64,000 nucleotides of DNA from Arsenophonus melophagi (GCA_032378655.1 JAVYJS010000007.1:1-64000), one strand, 5' to 3'; counted from the first letter of the stretch, positions 18,475-27,909 are shown. Translations and numbers: made by a program. The notes: a model not told the origin generated them from the sequence alone.

Positions 18475-19233
18475 ACAGATAACAGATCAGGTAAGCACTA
18501 ATAATGAGTACATTGCTTTTTCTGTAATGAATGTACTTAATGAATGCACTTAATGTAATGAGTCTGAAATTGTTTCTAAATTTACGATTACTTGTTTTAA
18601 ATAAGTAAGGGAACCAGTAATCAATTTAGTAATAAAATCTTAAATATCTTGTAAAGATAGATAGTTATCCATCAATCTGAGAGTATTGATAGATAACAAT
18701 ATATATTGTAGTTAATTTTGAAAGAATAATTACATAGATGCTTCCATATTATTTAAGCAGTAGCAGAATTATTACTAATAAGATTTTTCTGTTAACTCTA
18801 GGCTAGAAACCTTAACCTGTTAACTCAAATGTTTCTTCAAAATCAAGAAGAGTATGATAAATATCCAATAATTAATTCATGACTTTGAAGCATAATAAAT
18901 CTTAGAGGCTAATAAGATATATCTTAAATAACTGTTTAGCATGAAATATATTTTACATTTCATGCTCACAATTTCGCATATCTTACGTATATCTTATTGG
19001 CTATTAAGACGTCATCAATTTAATAAGAGTCGATAATTCGCATTGTAATAACAAGCAATGTAGTTAATCGTTTAAAAACCACATAAAATAAGATAATTTC
19101 AATCATCTTTAAATTCAAGATGAACTAATCAAAACCCATGAGCTAAAATAACCTCAATAGTATATTGATAAGTTATCTAATCTAATGAGCTATTCAGCAT
19201 GTTTAACAGTGTGAATCAGTGAAGATATAGATT

Positions 19234-19326
19234 GACACTGTCTTGAATATAAAGACAGTGTCTCTAAAAATAGATCCTTATATCCAGTAAGGCTCTTGAA
19301 TCCCTACGGGAGATAAGGATCTATTT
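19234..19326. other. Two adjacent long hairpins, possible RNA element
   Basis: GACACTGTCTT pairs with AAGACAGTGTC around a 7-nt loop (19234-19262). Six bases further on, AAATAGATCCTTAT (19268-19281) pairs with ATAAGGATCTATTT (19313-19326) around a 31-nt apical region that is richer in GC. No adjoining gene. It may be a relic small RNA. Confidence 0.4.
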
Positions 19327-19517
19327 CATCATCGGAATGATATTGTGTTTTCTTTTTATATGGCCGATTGCAATATATCTAGTCAAGTAACATGACTATA
19401 TGTTGTTGTCTACAACAAAATAAAAGAAGTTACAATGGTAGGAAAACTCAGCAATCAGAAAATTATTTCTTTGTAAAATCATTTGATTGAGCCATTTAAA
19501 TCTTTTAACGCATTGCA

Positions 19518-19556
19518 ATGCACCCATCCCTTTATTTAATAAAGGGATGGGTGCAT
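19518..19556. repeat. GC-rich inverted repeat, 19-bp arms, 1-nt centre
   Basis: ATGCACCCATCCCTTTATT, one T, then the exact reverse complement. It is markedly GC-richer than the flanking DNA. Confidence 0.8.
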
Positions 19557-19779
19557 AACGTAACACGCTATCCTAATAGGAGTATAAAAAGAAAAAGATG
19601 CTTTATAATTCTGAACAGAACTGCATATTGTTATGATCATCTTCCTAATGTATTACCTCTTGGTGCACTTTTCGTTCATGGAAGTGTATTTTAATGAAGG
19701 ATGCCATATCCATGTATAATACAGTTCTTGTCTGTTTTATGAAACAGCGTATGACTTTCTTGACAGGAGAAAGCAAGAT

Positions 19780-19800
19780 CTTACTTGCTCAGCAAGTAAG
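19780..19800. repeat. Inverted repeat, 10-bp arms, 1-nt centre
   Basis: CTTACTTGCT-C-AGCAAGTAAG in the ybbJ-priC desert. Confidence 0.65.
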
Positions 19801-19867
19801 AAATAAAAGTCAATGTATCTTATCTATTAAGATTTTCGAGGTATTATTAAATGGCAATCCATTATTG

Positions 19868-19899
19868 AATTTCCTTTAGCTAAAGTACTAAAGGAAATT
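19868..19899. repeat. Inverted repeat, 12-bp arms, 8-nt loop
   Basis: AATTTCCTTTAG and CTAAAGGAAATT enclose CTAAAGTA. In the ybbJ-priC desert. Confidence 0.65.
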
Positions 19900-21519
19900 A
19901 GGAGATCCAAACTTTAATTGAATGAAAAGTTACAAAAGAGTATATTACTATAGTTAGTTTTATTGCGCTAGGTGTATAACTAGTTCTTCCTTGTATATAG
20001 AGCACTGCATTGTTAAGACGACATTTCATATTAATCAGATCATTAATGGTTAATGTGCAACTGTAGCTCTAGTAGATTAAAAATTAATTAAATCCATAAA
20101 TATATTAGTACAGTATATCTGTATCAAAGCGCAATAGCAAATTGCTGAAATAAATTATGATATTTTAATCCGTCACAATATTGGTAATGTTAACCGCTAA
20201 TGTGTTATTAAGTATTCCTTTAGATCATTTACATATTCAATTAAGCCGATAGATTTTTAGACGAAAATTGGCAGTTAGATTAACAATAATTAAGAATCAT
20301 CATTGAGTCTTTAAAGAAAGATTAGATCAGTATTTTGGATAATAAGTAATAAACCAATATGGTTAACCATGTTTACTGTCCTGTATAAATCATGAAATTT
20401 TACATTGATCTTTAATTAGTATCATTAAAGTATGAATGGACTCTTATATTTTTCTTATTCCTATTTATTCTTTTCTGTTCTTCTTTTGAAGAAGAGATAA
20501 GTGTAAATATTGTTTACAAGCAATAAATTTAAAGGTTGAAAATGTAAAAAGATCGTCCAACCACTGCTTAATGGCAATGGTATCTATGACGCTTACCATA
20601 ATACTGGTATTTCTGCCGCTTGTACTGAACGAGCATTCTTTTTACTAGTGTTGCACACAGATCATTCCTATGGCGCATTTATTGGAATTTTTACTATAAT
20701 TTATTGGATTTAAGTATTTTTGATGGCATAAATATCGATTAAAAGTAAGAAATGAACCTATTCAAAAAACTATAAATGTCCATTGCATTCACTCATCAAC
20801 AATCTCTATATTTAATCAAGATTATTGATATTTTGATCTTGATCGTCATTCTCATTTTTATTGAGATTTTATAATTTATTTCTTCTTCTTAAGAATCATA
20901 CAACTTTATTTTTTGAATGGTATCAAACGTTGATTGATACTCATGTATCAATTTATTTTTATGTTGATTACAAGTGTTAATTTGGCTAATTTAATTCTAA
21001 CAATGAGTATTGTATTTCTCTGAATAGCTAAGCGAAAGCTATTAGATTACTAAAGTATTTAGTATTATTGACTTTAACACCTAGAAAGAGAGAGTCGTTA
21101 CTATCATTAAAGGTAGAGTATTATAATTATCATTTATAAAAGTACTCATATTGGTACTATAAGACTTGCTTTCTAAGCAAGTTACAGCAATGAGTAGTAG
21201 CATTTACATTTAGTGTAAGGTTTTCTCTAAATACAATGTGTATTAATTCTGTTTCAAACATTGTTATTTTGCTTAAATCACCGGCTAGCATTAATCATTA
21301 CTATTATGATTGATCCATTACTCAAGCTAAGTAATGAAGATCGTATGAAAGCAAATTATAGATTCAAGTAATGTACAGTTAGAGGAAATTACAGAACGAA
21401 TTTTGATTCGTATAGAAATCGTTCTTTCTAAGAAATCACTTAGAACTTTATAACTCATTAAGTATTAACTAATATATCTATATGATTTGATACGATATTG
21501 TGATTATCATCGCCCTCAA

Positions 21520-22037
21520 TGGCGCTCTCTATGCGTAAAGAGCCTTACGACATTTCATTAATCTTCCTGTTAATGCAGCGACTTCCTTTTTTGTAATCCA
21601 ATAAAAGCAACGTATGATTACTGCTTACATAAATGTTGTTCTCGATTCTTTATAATTCTGACGACGTAACGTTCATAATTTTATATGAAACTAACTGCTC
21701 ATGGCAAGCAATGATTTTTTTCTTTTTTACTGCACTGATTTTCTTGTTCTCTCAACATTTGAGTTGCAGATTCTCTAGTCATTGCTGCAATTTGTGCAGT
21801 AATTTTTTCTGTTAAGAAAGAAACCTGTTCTAGATGTGAAATAATAACTACATTTTTTAATTGGTTAAAATTCTGTTTTACTTCAAACAGACATTCGCTT
21901 AATTGATAGCTTGGTCGATAAAATAATGTTTTATCAAAACGCGATGTTCTAAAAGCAGAGCTGAAAATAGGTTGTATGTGCTTTGCTAATACTTCAATTT
22001 GTTTTTCAAGTGCTGTTAATAATTGCTGTGTTTTCAT
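21520..22037 (-). pseudogene. priC: Truncated priC (primosomal replication protein N'')
   Basis: PriC restarts stalled forks by loading DnaB. The open frame from 22037 to 21699 encodes 112 residues, against about 175 in E. coli. Its N-terminal half matches PriC (LLTALEKQIEVLAKHIQP, SRFDKTLF, AQIAAMTRESATQMLRE), then it degrades into CSKKEKNHCLP and stops. Beyond the stop, the same strand still shows eroded tail: YERYVVRIIKNREQHL (PriC FERRLREMVAERRARL), then SLH and RLFTHR-like pieces broken by stops. The ORF lacks the C-terminal half of the family domain. Position before apt-dnaX, on the opposite strand, is as in E. coli. Confidence 0.8.
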
Positions 22038-22284
22038 ATGTGAATTTCTAATGAATAAGAATTATGTAATTACAATTTAACAGTAAACTAAAAATAATAA
22101 AACGGATATTGGTAAGTATAAGTAGATGATTGCATGTTTATAGCACTTGTATAGGTCGTAATATTTTAATTACTTTATTGATGATAAAAATATCATCACT
22201 AATAAACGTGCAATGTATGAAAACAGTATGTAAAAAATCTGTATGATACAAATGTTGTATGTATTTTCTTAAACTTAAAAAGAT
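22038..22284. other. Spacer upstream of the apt fossil
   Basis: About 250 bp of AT-rich DNA between the priC start and the first readable apt remnant. The 5' half of apt should lie here but I cannot read it. Confidence 0.4.
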
Positions 22285-22500
22285 TATTAAAATCTATTTT
22301 CTTATCCAGTTACAATGGAATTGTTTGTAAAATATATAAAATATAGAAGATTTTTCATTTAAAAATAAATCAATATTATTACTCTTCTGGATACTGCAGC
22401 AGTTACTCTTCTTGCTTATATCGATGGTTGTTTTACTATTGAGTGTAAAATTTTAAAAATTAACAATTATAGACTTTTACCTTACAACAAATTAAATATT
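22285..22500 (+). pseudogene. apt: apt fossil (adenine phosphoribosyltransferase)
   Basis: In E. coli apt lies directly upstream of dnaX on the same strand. Here the plus strand reads TMELFVKYIK (Apt TIEATVKLIR), has stops, then in the next piece DTAAVTLLAYIDG (ADAAFIINLFDLG) and INNYRLLPY (ITSYSLVPF, the Apt C-terminus). Order and approximate spacing agree with Apt. Individual matches are short, so this is probable rather than certain. Confidence 0.55.
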
Positions 22501-22575
22501 AGCACCCAATATACAATTAAACATCGTATTTAAAAGCAAAGATCATGTTCAATCATCGTTGATGATATACTGTAA

Positions 22576-22604
22576 TAATAGTACTATTGATAATAGTACT
22601 ATTA
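22576..22604. repeat. Inverted repeat, 13-bp arms, 3-nt loop
   Basis: TAATAGTACTATT-GAT-AATAGTACTATTA, between the apt fossil and dnaX. The core is also directly repeated because each arm is itself nearly palindromic. Confidence 0.65.
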
Positions 22605-22751
22605 TAATTAAAATACAAAGATTACAGTTGAAGTAACATGTATTATATTTTTTTACTCAATTTAGCTGATATGTAACAGTAAAGTGGTTAAAATTATTAT
22701 AATTTGATTTTTTTATTTAATTACATTTCAAAACATTAAAAAATAGGAATC

Positions 22752-24062
22752 ATGAGCTACAAGGTACTTGCTAGAAAATGGCGCCCAAAAAAATTTACTG
22801 ATGTTGTTGGGCAGAAACATGTTTTGACTGCGCTTGAAAATAGTTTACAGCAGCATCGCCTTCATCATGCCTACTTATTCTCCGGCATACGTGGGGTTGG
22901 AAAAACAACTATTGCGCGACTATTTGCGAAAGGCCTTAATTGTAAGATAGGAATAAGTAAAAATCCTTGCGGGAAATGTTTGAACTGTCTTGAGATAGAC
23001 CAAGGCAGATCTATTGATCTAATCGAAATAGATGCCGCTTCACGCACAAAAGTTGAAGATACTCGTGAGCTATTAGACAATATCCAGTATGCACCAATAC
23101 GTGCTCCATTTAAAGTTTATTTAATTGATGAAGTTCATATGCTTTCTCGCCATAGCTTCAATGCCCTACTGAAAACACTGGAAGAGCCTCCAGAGCATGT
23201 AAAATTTCTGTTAGTAACAACGGAGCCAAAAAAATTACCAATAACGGTTTTATCTCGTTGTCTTCAGTTTCATCTAAGAGCCCTAGATGTCAATCAAATC
23301 TATAATCAATTGGAACGTATTTTATCGGAAGAAAAAATACTGAGTGATCACCGTTCCCGTCAATTAATTGCCAGAGCAGCCGAAGGTAGTTTACGTGATG
23401 CATTAAGTTTGACAGATCAAGCTATTGCCATGGGCCATGGGCAATTAATTTCTAATGCAGTTAGTAATATGCTTGGGATCTTAGATAATGAACAACCGCT
23501 AGAAATCATTGAGGCAATTGTGCAGACTAATTGTCAAAAAATGATGGCTGTTCTTGAAGATATTGCGTTTTTGGGCATTGACTGGGAAAATGTATTGATT
23601 GAAATGTTATCATTAGTTCATCGTATCGCGATGATCCAGCTTTTACCAACAGAAAATCTGGATACTTCATCTTTGATAGGCGAACGTCTACGATTACTAG
23701 CGCGCTTAATTACGCCAGAAGATTTACAACTTTATTATCAAATCCTTTTAGTGGGACGTAAAGAGCTCCCTTATGCACCAGAAAAGCGCATGGGCGTTGA
23801 AATGACTTTATTACGCGCCATAGCATTTCATCCTCAATATACTAATGATCATGCAGTTTCATTGGTATCGTCGTCACACAGAATTCAATCTGTTGCAAAA
23901 GATGATAATAGCCATGATCATAGTGATGTTTATACTAGCAGAGAAGATACAAAAAAAATCCTTGAACAACCGATCAGGTCATCAGAGCAAAAATGCATTG
24001 ATGCCACTACCTTAAACTTGTTAAAAGCAAAAGCTTCACTGCAAGAAAAGAAACGGCTCTAG
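22752..24062 (+). CDS. dnaX: DNA polymerase III clamp-loader subunit, gamma-length DnaX
   Basis: ATPase of the clamp loader, which places the beta clamp on DNA together with delta (holA) and delta-prime. An AGGA precedes the ATG. Walker A GIRGVGKTT, a zinc module with four Cys (CKIGISKNPCGKCLNC), Walker B LIDEVHML and the SRC motif LSRCLQF are intact. The protein stops at 436 residues, almost exactly the length of E. coli gamma (431), whereas tau is 643. Domains IV (DnaB binding) and V (alpha binding) are absent. Their fossil is visible downstream, so the gene has lost tau by erosion. Confidence 0.95.
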   Translation: MSYKVLARKWRPKKFTDVVGQKHVLTALENSLQQHRLHHAYLFSGIRGVGKTTIARLFAKGLNCKIGISKNPCGKCLNCLEIDQGRSIDLIEIDAASRTKVEDTRELLDNIQYAPIRAPFKVYLIDEVHMLSRHSFNALLKTLEEPPEHVKFLLVTTEPKKLPITVLSRCLQFHLRALDVNQIYNQLERILSEEKILSDHRSRQLIARAAEGSLRDALSLTDQAIAMGHGQLISNAVSNMLGILDNEQPLEIIEAIVQTNCQKMMAVLEDIAFLGIDWENVLIEMLSLVHRIAMIQLLPTENLDTSSLIGERLRLLARLITPEDLQLYYQILLVGRKELPYAPEKRMGVEMTLLRAIAFHPQYTNDHAVSLVSSSHRIQSVAKDDNSHDHSDVYTSREDTKKILEQPIRSSEQKCIDATTLNLLKAKASLQEKKRL

Positions 24063-24100
24063 AAATTTGATGCTGTATCGTAGACGATGAAAGTCTACAA

Positions 24101-24168
24101 CTGGTAAATCATTAGAATGATTTCCAATCATTCTAATGATTTACCAGCAATCTTTTAAAGATTGCTGG
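24101..24168 (+). terminator. Composite overlapping hairpins behind dnaX
   Basis: A 22-bp perfect stem (CTGGTAAATCATTAGAATGA plus TT, loop TCC) at 24101-24147 overlaps by 4 nt a second stem CCAGCAATCTTT/AAAGATTGCTGG (24144-24168). The stems compete for the shared bases. It begins 39 nt past the dnaX stop and may end or protect the transcript. There is no T-run. Confidence 0.5.
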
Positions 24169-24519
24169 AATAGATTAGGAACAAAAATAAACAAGATACG
24201 TTTTACCAGAAACGTCTTTTAATAGTTATTAACTATAGATAACACTAGTAAGTACTCCTAGCAATATTATATTTAGAATACGAAGTTTCTTAAACTTACA
24301 AACAAAATCACACTTTACGCTAAAAAATAACTACTTGTCTGCTTTTTAAGTTAAAAATATCAAAATTGATAGAACAATTCTATTGAATGCATATAATAGA
24401 TCATTAAATAAAATAGAAATTGTTTATACTTGTATTACACGTAATGAAATTTAAATACGGAATTTGTGTATACAGTATAAATAGAAGCCTTATGCAAGTT
24501 ATGCAGCAAGTTAATATAA

Positions 24520-24692
24520 CTGACCTTTATTAAAGATGATCAATAGGTCATCGCAACATTGCGAATGGTAGAAAATCATTGATAAATGAAAGTTAATTCA
24601 AGCTTGGTAATCCATTCTCGGTAATCCATGATTGTGAATAACATTAATCAGACTTTGTGCATCCTTTTGATGTATAGTTAGATGAACAGTAT
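24520..24692 (+). pseudogene. dnaX: Fossil of the tau C-terminal domain of dnaX
   Basis: Plus-strand frames read LTFIKDDQ (tau LTIVEDDN). After a 1-nt frame change they read EW*KIIDK*KLIQAW*SI against tau EWRQAIYEEKLAQARESI (11 of 18 identical, no gap). Then come VNNINQTL (ADNNIQTL) and, after another frameshift, FDV*LDE (FDAELDE, near the end of tau). Stars mark stop codons. A 10-bp duplication (GGTAATCCAT) interrupts it. This is the alpha-binding domain V of tau decaying in place. Confidence 0.88.
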
Positions 24693-24792
24693 ATGGTCTG
24701 TGTACTCATACATGTGTCATTAAGTATTAAGTATAATTATGCAAAGTTACCGTATATCTTGGTAACAGATGAAGTTAAAAGAGAGAAGTATT

Positions 24793-25122
24793 ATGTTTAG
24801 TAAAGGTGGAATAGGTAATTTAATGAAACAAGCTCAGAAAATGCAAGAAAAGATGCAGAAAGCACACGAAGAGATTGCTAACATGGCAGTTACCGGTGAA
24901 TCAGGTGCAGGGCTTGTTAAAGTAACTATTAATGGCGCGCATAATTGCCGTCGCGTTGAAATTGATACTAGTTTAATGGAAGATGATAAAGATATGTTAG
25001 AAGATCTTATTGCCGCTGCCATTAATGATGCTGCGCGTCGTATAGAAGAAGCACAAAAAGAAAAAATAGCTAATATATCTAGTAGCATGCAATTACCTAC
25101 AGATTTCAAGATGCCATCTTAA
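24793..25122 (+). CDS. ybaB: YbaB/EbfC nucleoid-associated protein
   Basis: Small homodimeric DNA-binding protein of unclear role, typically encoded between dnaX and recR. The ATG at 24793 gives MFSKGGIGNLMKQAQKMQ, the family start, with GAGAG upstream; total 109 residues as in E. coli. The N-terminal amphipathic helix is followed by GESGAGLVKVTINGAHNCRR. Its TAATG stop/start overlap with recR implies translational coupling. Confidence 0.95.
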   Translation: MFSKGGIGNLMKQAQKMQEKMQKAHEEIANMAVTGESGAGLVKVTINGAHNCRRVEIDTSLMEDDKDMLEDLIAAAINDAARRIEEAQKEKIANISSSMQLPTDFKMPS

Positions 25123-25712
25123 TGCAGCTTCTTACATCTTTAATGGAAGCGCTGCGCTGTTTACCTGGCGTAGGGCCAAAATCAGCCCAACGTATGGCTT
25201 TTCATCTTTTACAGCGTGATCGCTGTGGTGGTATGCAATTAGCTCAAATATTAAAACGTGCAATTTCTGAGATAGGTAATTGCAAAGGTTGTCGAACATT
25301 TACTGAAAGAGATTACTGTTTTATTTGTGCTAATCCAAAGCGTCACCAAACACGTCAAATATGTGTGGTCGAAAGCCCTGCTGATATTTATGCGATTGAA
25401 CAAACGGGACAATTTTCTGGACGTTATTTTGTTTTAATGGGCCATTTATCGCCATTAGATGGTATTGGGCCTCAGGATATTGGCATTGATAGTTTAGCTG
25501 AAAAACTATCAACACAGATAGTATCAGAGGTAATTTTAGCAATAAATCCAACAATTGAAGGGGATGCAACAGCGCACTATATTGCTGCCATATGTTCCAA
25601 ATATGAAGTGATAATAAGCCGTCTTGCTCATGGTATTCCTGTAGGAGTTGAGTTGGAAATGGTAGACGGAAAAACTCTGTCACATTCAATTATTGGCCGC
25701 CATAAAATATAA
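25122..25712 (+). CDS. recR: Recombination mediator RecR
   Basis: Works with RecF/RecO to load RecA at single-strand gaps. 196 residues (E. coli 201). An N-terminal helix-hairpin-helix LRCLPGVGPKSAQRMAFHLL is followed by a four-Cys zinc finger (CKGCRTFTERDYCFIC). The TOPRIM region includes VVESPADIYAIEQTG, and the C-terminus is typical. Its start codon overlaps the ybaB stop by one base. recF and recO are not in the window. Confidence 0.96.
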   Translation: MQLLTSLMEALRCLPGVGPKSAQRMAFHLLQRDRCGGMQLAQILKRAISEIGNCKGCRTFTERDYCFICANPKRHQTRQICVVESPADIYAIEQTGQFSGRYFVLMGHLSPLDGIGPQDIGIDSLAEKLSTQIVSEVILAINPTIEGDATAHYIAAICSKYEVIISRLAHGIPVGVELEMVDGKTLSHSIIGRHKI

Positions 25713-25846
25713 TAGTATAAGTAATTTAAAGAAATTGATTTATAGGTTTAAAATTACTTGTTATGTTAGTTAGCTTTAACAAAAGCTTAGCTAAAATAAA
25801 AGATTAGCTAATTATCGGCTATCAACGCTGTTTTAACAGCAATGAG

Positions 25847-25875
25847 CTTGAAATTTTCAATTTATATCCCAACAT
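25847..25875 (+). promoter_or_regulatory. Sigma-32 heat-shock promoter of htpG
   Basis: CTTGAAA (25847-25853), a 14-bp spacer, then CCCAACAT (25868-25875) closely match the sigma-32 consensus CTTGAAA-N(12-14)-CCCCATnT, 58 bp upstream of the htpG start. Confidence 0.7.
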
Positions 25876-25932
25876 CACTTTTAATAATCATTCAGCTTAA
25901 ACATAATACATTTATAACATTGAGGCGATTAA

Positions 25933-27807
25933 ATGAGTATGCCAAGACAAGAAACTCGTGGATTTCAATCTGAAGTAAAACAATTATTGCAATTGATGAT
26001 CCATTCTTTATACTCAAATAAAGAAATCTTTCTACGTGAACTAATTTCAAACGCATCTGATGCAGCGGATAAGCTACGTTTTCAAGCACTGTCGCAATCA
26101 GATCTTTATGAAAATAATGGTGATTTAAGGGTTAGAATTTCTGTTGATAAAGATAAAAAAACCCTAACCATTAGTGATAATGGCATTGGCATGACACGTG
26201 AAGAGGTTATTGATAATTTAGGTACTATTGCTAAATCTGGTACAAAGGCTTTTTTAAAGGCTTTAGGCAACGAACAAGCAAAAGATAGTCCATTAATCGG
26301 ACAGTTTGGGGTTGGCTTTTATTCAGCTTTTATTGTTGCAAATAAAGTGACTGTGCGTACTCGAGCAGCAGGTGTGGATTCTGATAAGGGAGTTTTTTGG
26401 GAATCTCAAGGCGAAGGAGAATATACTATTGCTGATACTAAAAAAGTAGAACGTGGCACTACAATTACCTTACATTTACGCGAAGACCAAATAGAATTTT
26501 TAGATAATTGGCGTTTACGTTCAGTGATCAATAAGTATTCAGATCATATTGCTTTACCAGTAGAACTAGAAGTCAAGAATGCAGAAGATGATACTGTTAT
26601 TTGGGAAAAAATTAATAAAGCTCAGGCACTCTGGACACGCAATAAAAATGATATTTCTTCTGAAGAATATAAAGATTTTTACAAGCATTTTTCTCATGAT
26701 GATATGGATCCTTTAACATGGAGCCATAATCGAGTAGAGGGTAAGCAAGAGTATATCAGCTTGCTTTATATACCAAATAAAGCGCCTTTTAATTTATGGA
26801 ACCGTGATAAAAAACATGGTTTAAAACTTTATGTTCATCGTGTTTTCATTATGGATGAAGTGGAACAGTGCATCCCAAATTATTTACGTTTCGTCTGTGG
26901 TTTAGTTGACTCTAATGATTTACCATTAAATGTATCACGAGAAATTTTACAAGATAGTAAAATTACTCGTAGTTTACGCAGCGCATTAACTAAACGCATA
27001 ATACAGATGCTAGAAAGATTAGTTAAAGACGAACCTGAGCAGTATCAACACTTTTGGCAGGAATTTGGACTAGTTCTAAAAGAAGGACCTGCTGAAGATG
27101 CAACAAATAAGGAAGCCATTACTCGATTGCTACGCTTTGCATCAACGTATAATAACAGTAATGTACAGAATGTGTCCTTAGAAGATTATCTAAATCGAAT
27201 GATTAAGGGCCAAGATAAGATTTATTACCTTACAGCAGATAGTTATACTGCTGCGAAAAATAGTCCACATTTAGAATTATTCCGTAAAAAGGGAATTGAG
27301 GTTCTATTATTATCTGACCGGATTGATGAATGGATGATGAACTATTTACCAGAATTTTCTGGCAAATTATTTCAATCTGTTAGTAAAACAGATGACTCAC
27401 TTGAAAAATTGGCTTATGAAGGTCAGAAAGAGCAAGAAGGAAAAGATAAAAAACTTGAACCTTTTATTCAGCGAGTAAAAAAATTATTAGGTGAAAGGGT
27501 AAAGGAGGTGAAGTTAACTCATCGTTTAGCTGATACACCGGCAATTGTGACAAGCGATCCCAGTGATATAAGTACTCAAATGTCAAAACTTTTTGCTGCT
27601 GTTGGTCAATCAGCGCCAGAATTAAAATATAATTTTGAACTTAATCCTGATCATCCTTTGGTTAAGCAGGCAACACAAATATTAGATGAAAGCTTGTTTT
27701 CTGAATGGATAGAAGTATTATTTGGTCAGGCATTATTTGTTGAACAAGGTAATTTGGAAGATCCTAATCAATTTATTCGTCGTATTAATAAATTACTTTT
27801 AAGATAA
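25933..27807 (+). CDS. htpG: Chaperone protein HtpG (Hsp90)
   Basis: Cytosolic Hsp90-family ATPase chaperone. 624 residues, equal to E. coli. The GHKL ATP site is complete: ELISNASDAADKLR, DNGIGMTREEV, GTIAKSG and GQFGVGFYSAF. The middle-domain catalytic loop (SREILQDSK) and the C-terminal dimerisation region are full length. GAGG lies 8 nt before the ATG, with a clear sigma-32 promoter upstream. Followed by a hairpin terminator and then adk. Confidence 0.98.
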   Translation: MSMPRQETRGFQSEVKQLLQLMIHSLYSNKEIFLRELISNASDAADKLRFQALSQSDLYENNGDLRVRISVDKDKKTLTISDNGIGMTREEVIDNLGTIAKSGTKAFLKALGNEQAKDSPLIGQFGVGFYSAFIVANKVTVRTRAAGVDSDKGVFWESQGEGEYTIADTKKVERGTTITLHLREDQIEFLDNWRLRSVINKYSDHIALPVELEVKNAEDDTVIWEKINKAQALWTRNKNDISSEEYKDFYKHFSHDDMDPLTWSHNRVEGKQEYISLLYIPNKAPFNLWNRDKKHGLKLYVHRVFIMDEVEQCIPNYLRFVCGLVDSNDLPLNVSREILQDSKITRSLRSALTKRIIQMLERLVKDEPEQYQHFWQEFGLVLKEGPAEDATNKEAITRLLRFASTYNNSNVQNVSLEDYLNRMIKGQDKIYYLTADSYTAAKNSPHLELFRKKGIEVLLLSDRIDEWMMNYLPEFSGKLFQSVSKTDDSLEKLAYEGQKEQEGKDKKLEPFIQRVKKLLGERVKEVKLTHRLADTPAIVTSDPSDISTQMSKLFAAVGQSAPELKYNFELNPDHPLVKQATQILDESLFSEWIEVLFGQALFVEQGNLEDPNQFIRRINKLLLR

Positions 27808-27871
27808 AACTATTTATCTGTATTTATTAGATATTGTTTTATATAAGTTATATACCTCCTGCAATGAAGTT

Positions 27872-27909
27872 AGATATCATCTTCTGATGAAGATGATATC
27901 TTTGATTTC
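27872..27909 (+). terminator. htpG terminator
   Basis: AGATATCATCTT, loop CTGATG, AAGATGATATCT, then TTGATTT. A 12-bp perfect stem with a T-rich tail between htpG and adk. Confidence 0.6.

Larger units (their letters stand above)
17992..21519. other. 3.5-kb gene desert between ybbJ and priC
   Basis: The largest empty stretch. No intact gene and no secure fossil. In E. coli mscK, rsmS and acrRAB lie before priC, so some of this may be their residue. It carries one exact 20-bp tandem duplication and at least six hairpins, several clearly GC-richer than the background (18427-18474, 19234-19326, 19518-19556). Confidence 0.6.
24063..24792. other. Former tau-coding DNA between dnaX and ybaB
   Basis: 730 bp with no intact gene. 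Tau in E. coli is 212 residues (636 nt) longer than gamma, and the readable tau end falls about 630 nt past the present stop, so almost no net length has been lost. A composite hairpin (24101-24168) lies at its start. Confidence 0.7.

Noticed and set aside
18440..18500. TPP riboswitch, because of GGCTGAGA and a nearby GATCAGGT
   Set aside because: The second block is in reverse orientation, the remaining conserved bases are missing and no thiamine gene follows.
19300..19315. CCCTACGGGAG as a piece of 16S rRNA (CTCCTACGGGAGGC)
   Set aside because: Match of about ten bases only, with no other rRNA sequence nearby.
20575..20660. Short hydrophobic plus-strand stretch (MAMVSMTLTIILVFLPLVLN) as an RND efflux pump fossil
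   Set aside because: About 25 codons only, and the acrB gene expected near priC would be on the other strand.
21375..21440. TERILIRIEIV as a fossil of the MscK channel domain (TTRLVIRLGVAYG)
   Set aside because: Strand and synteny would fit, but the match is about ten residues and the spacing to priC does not agree; too weak to annotate.
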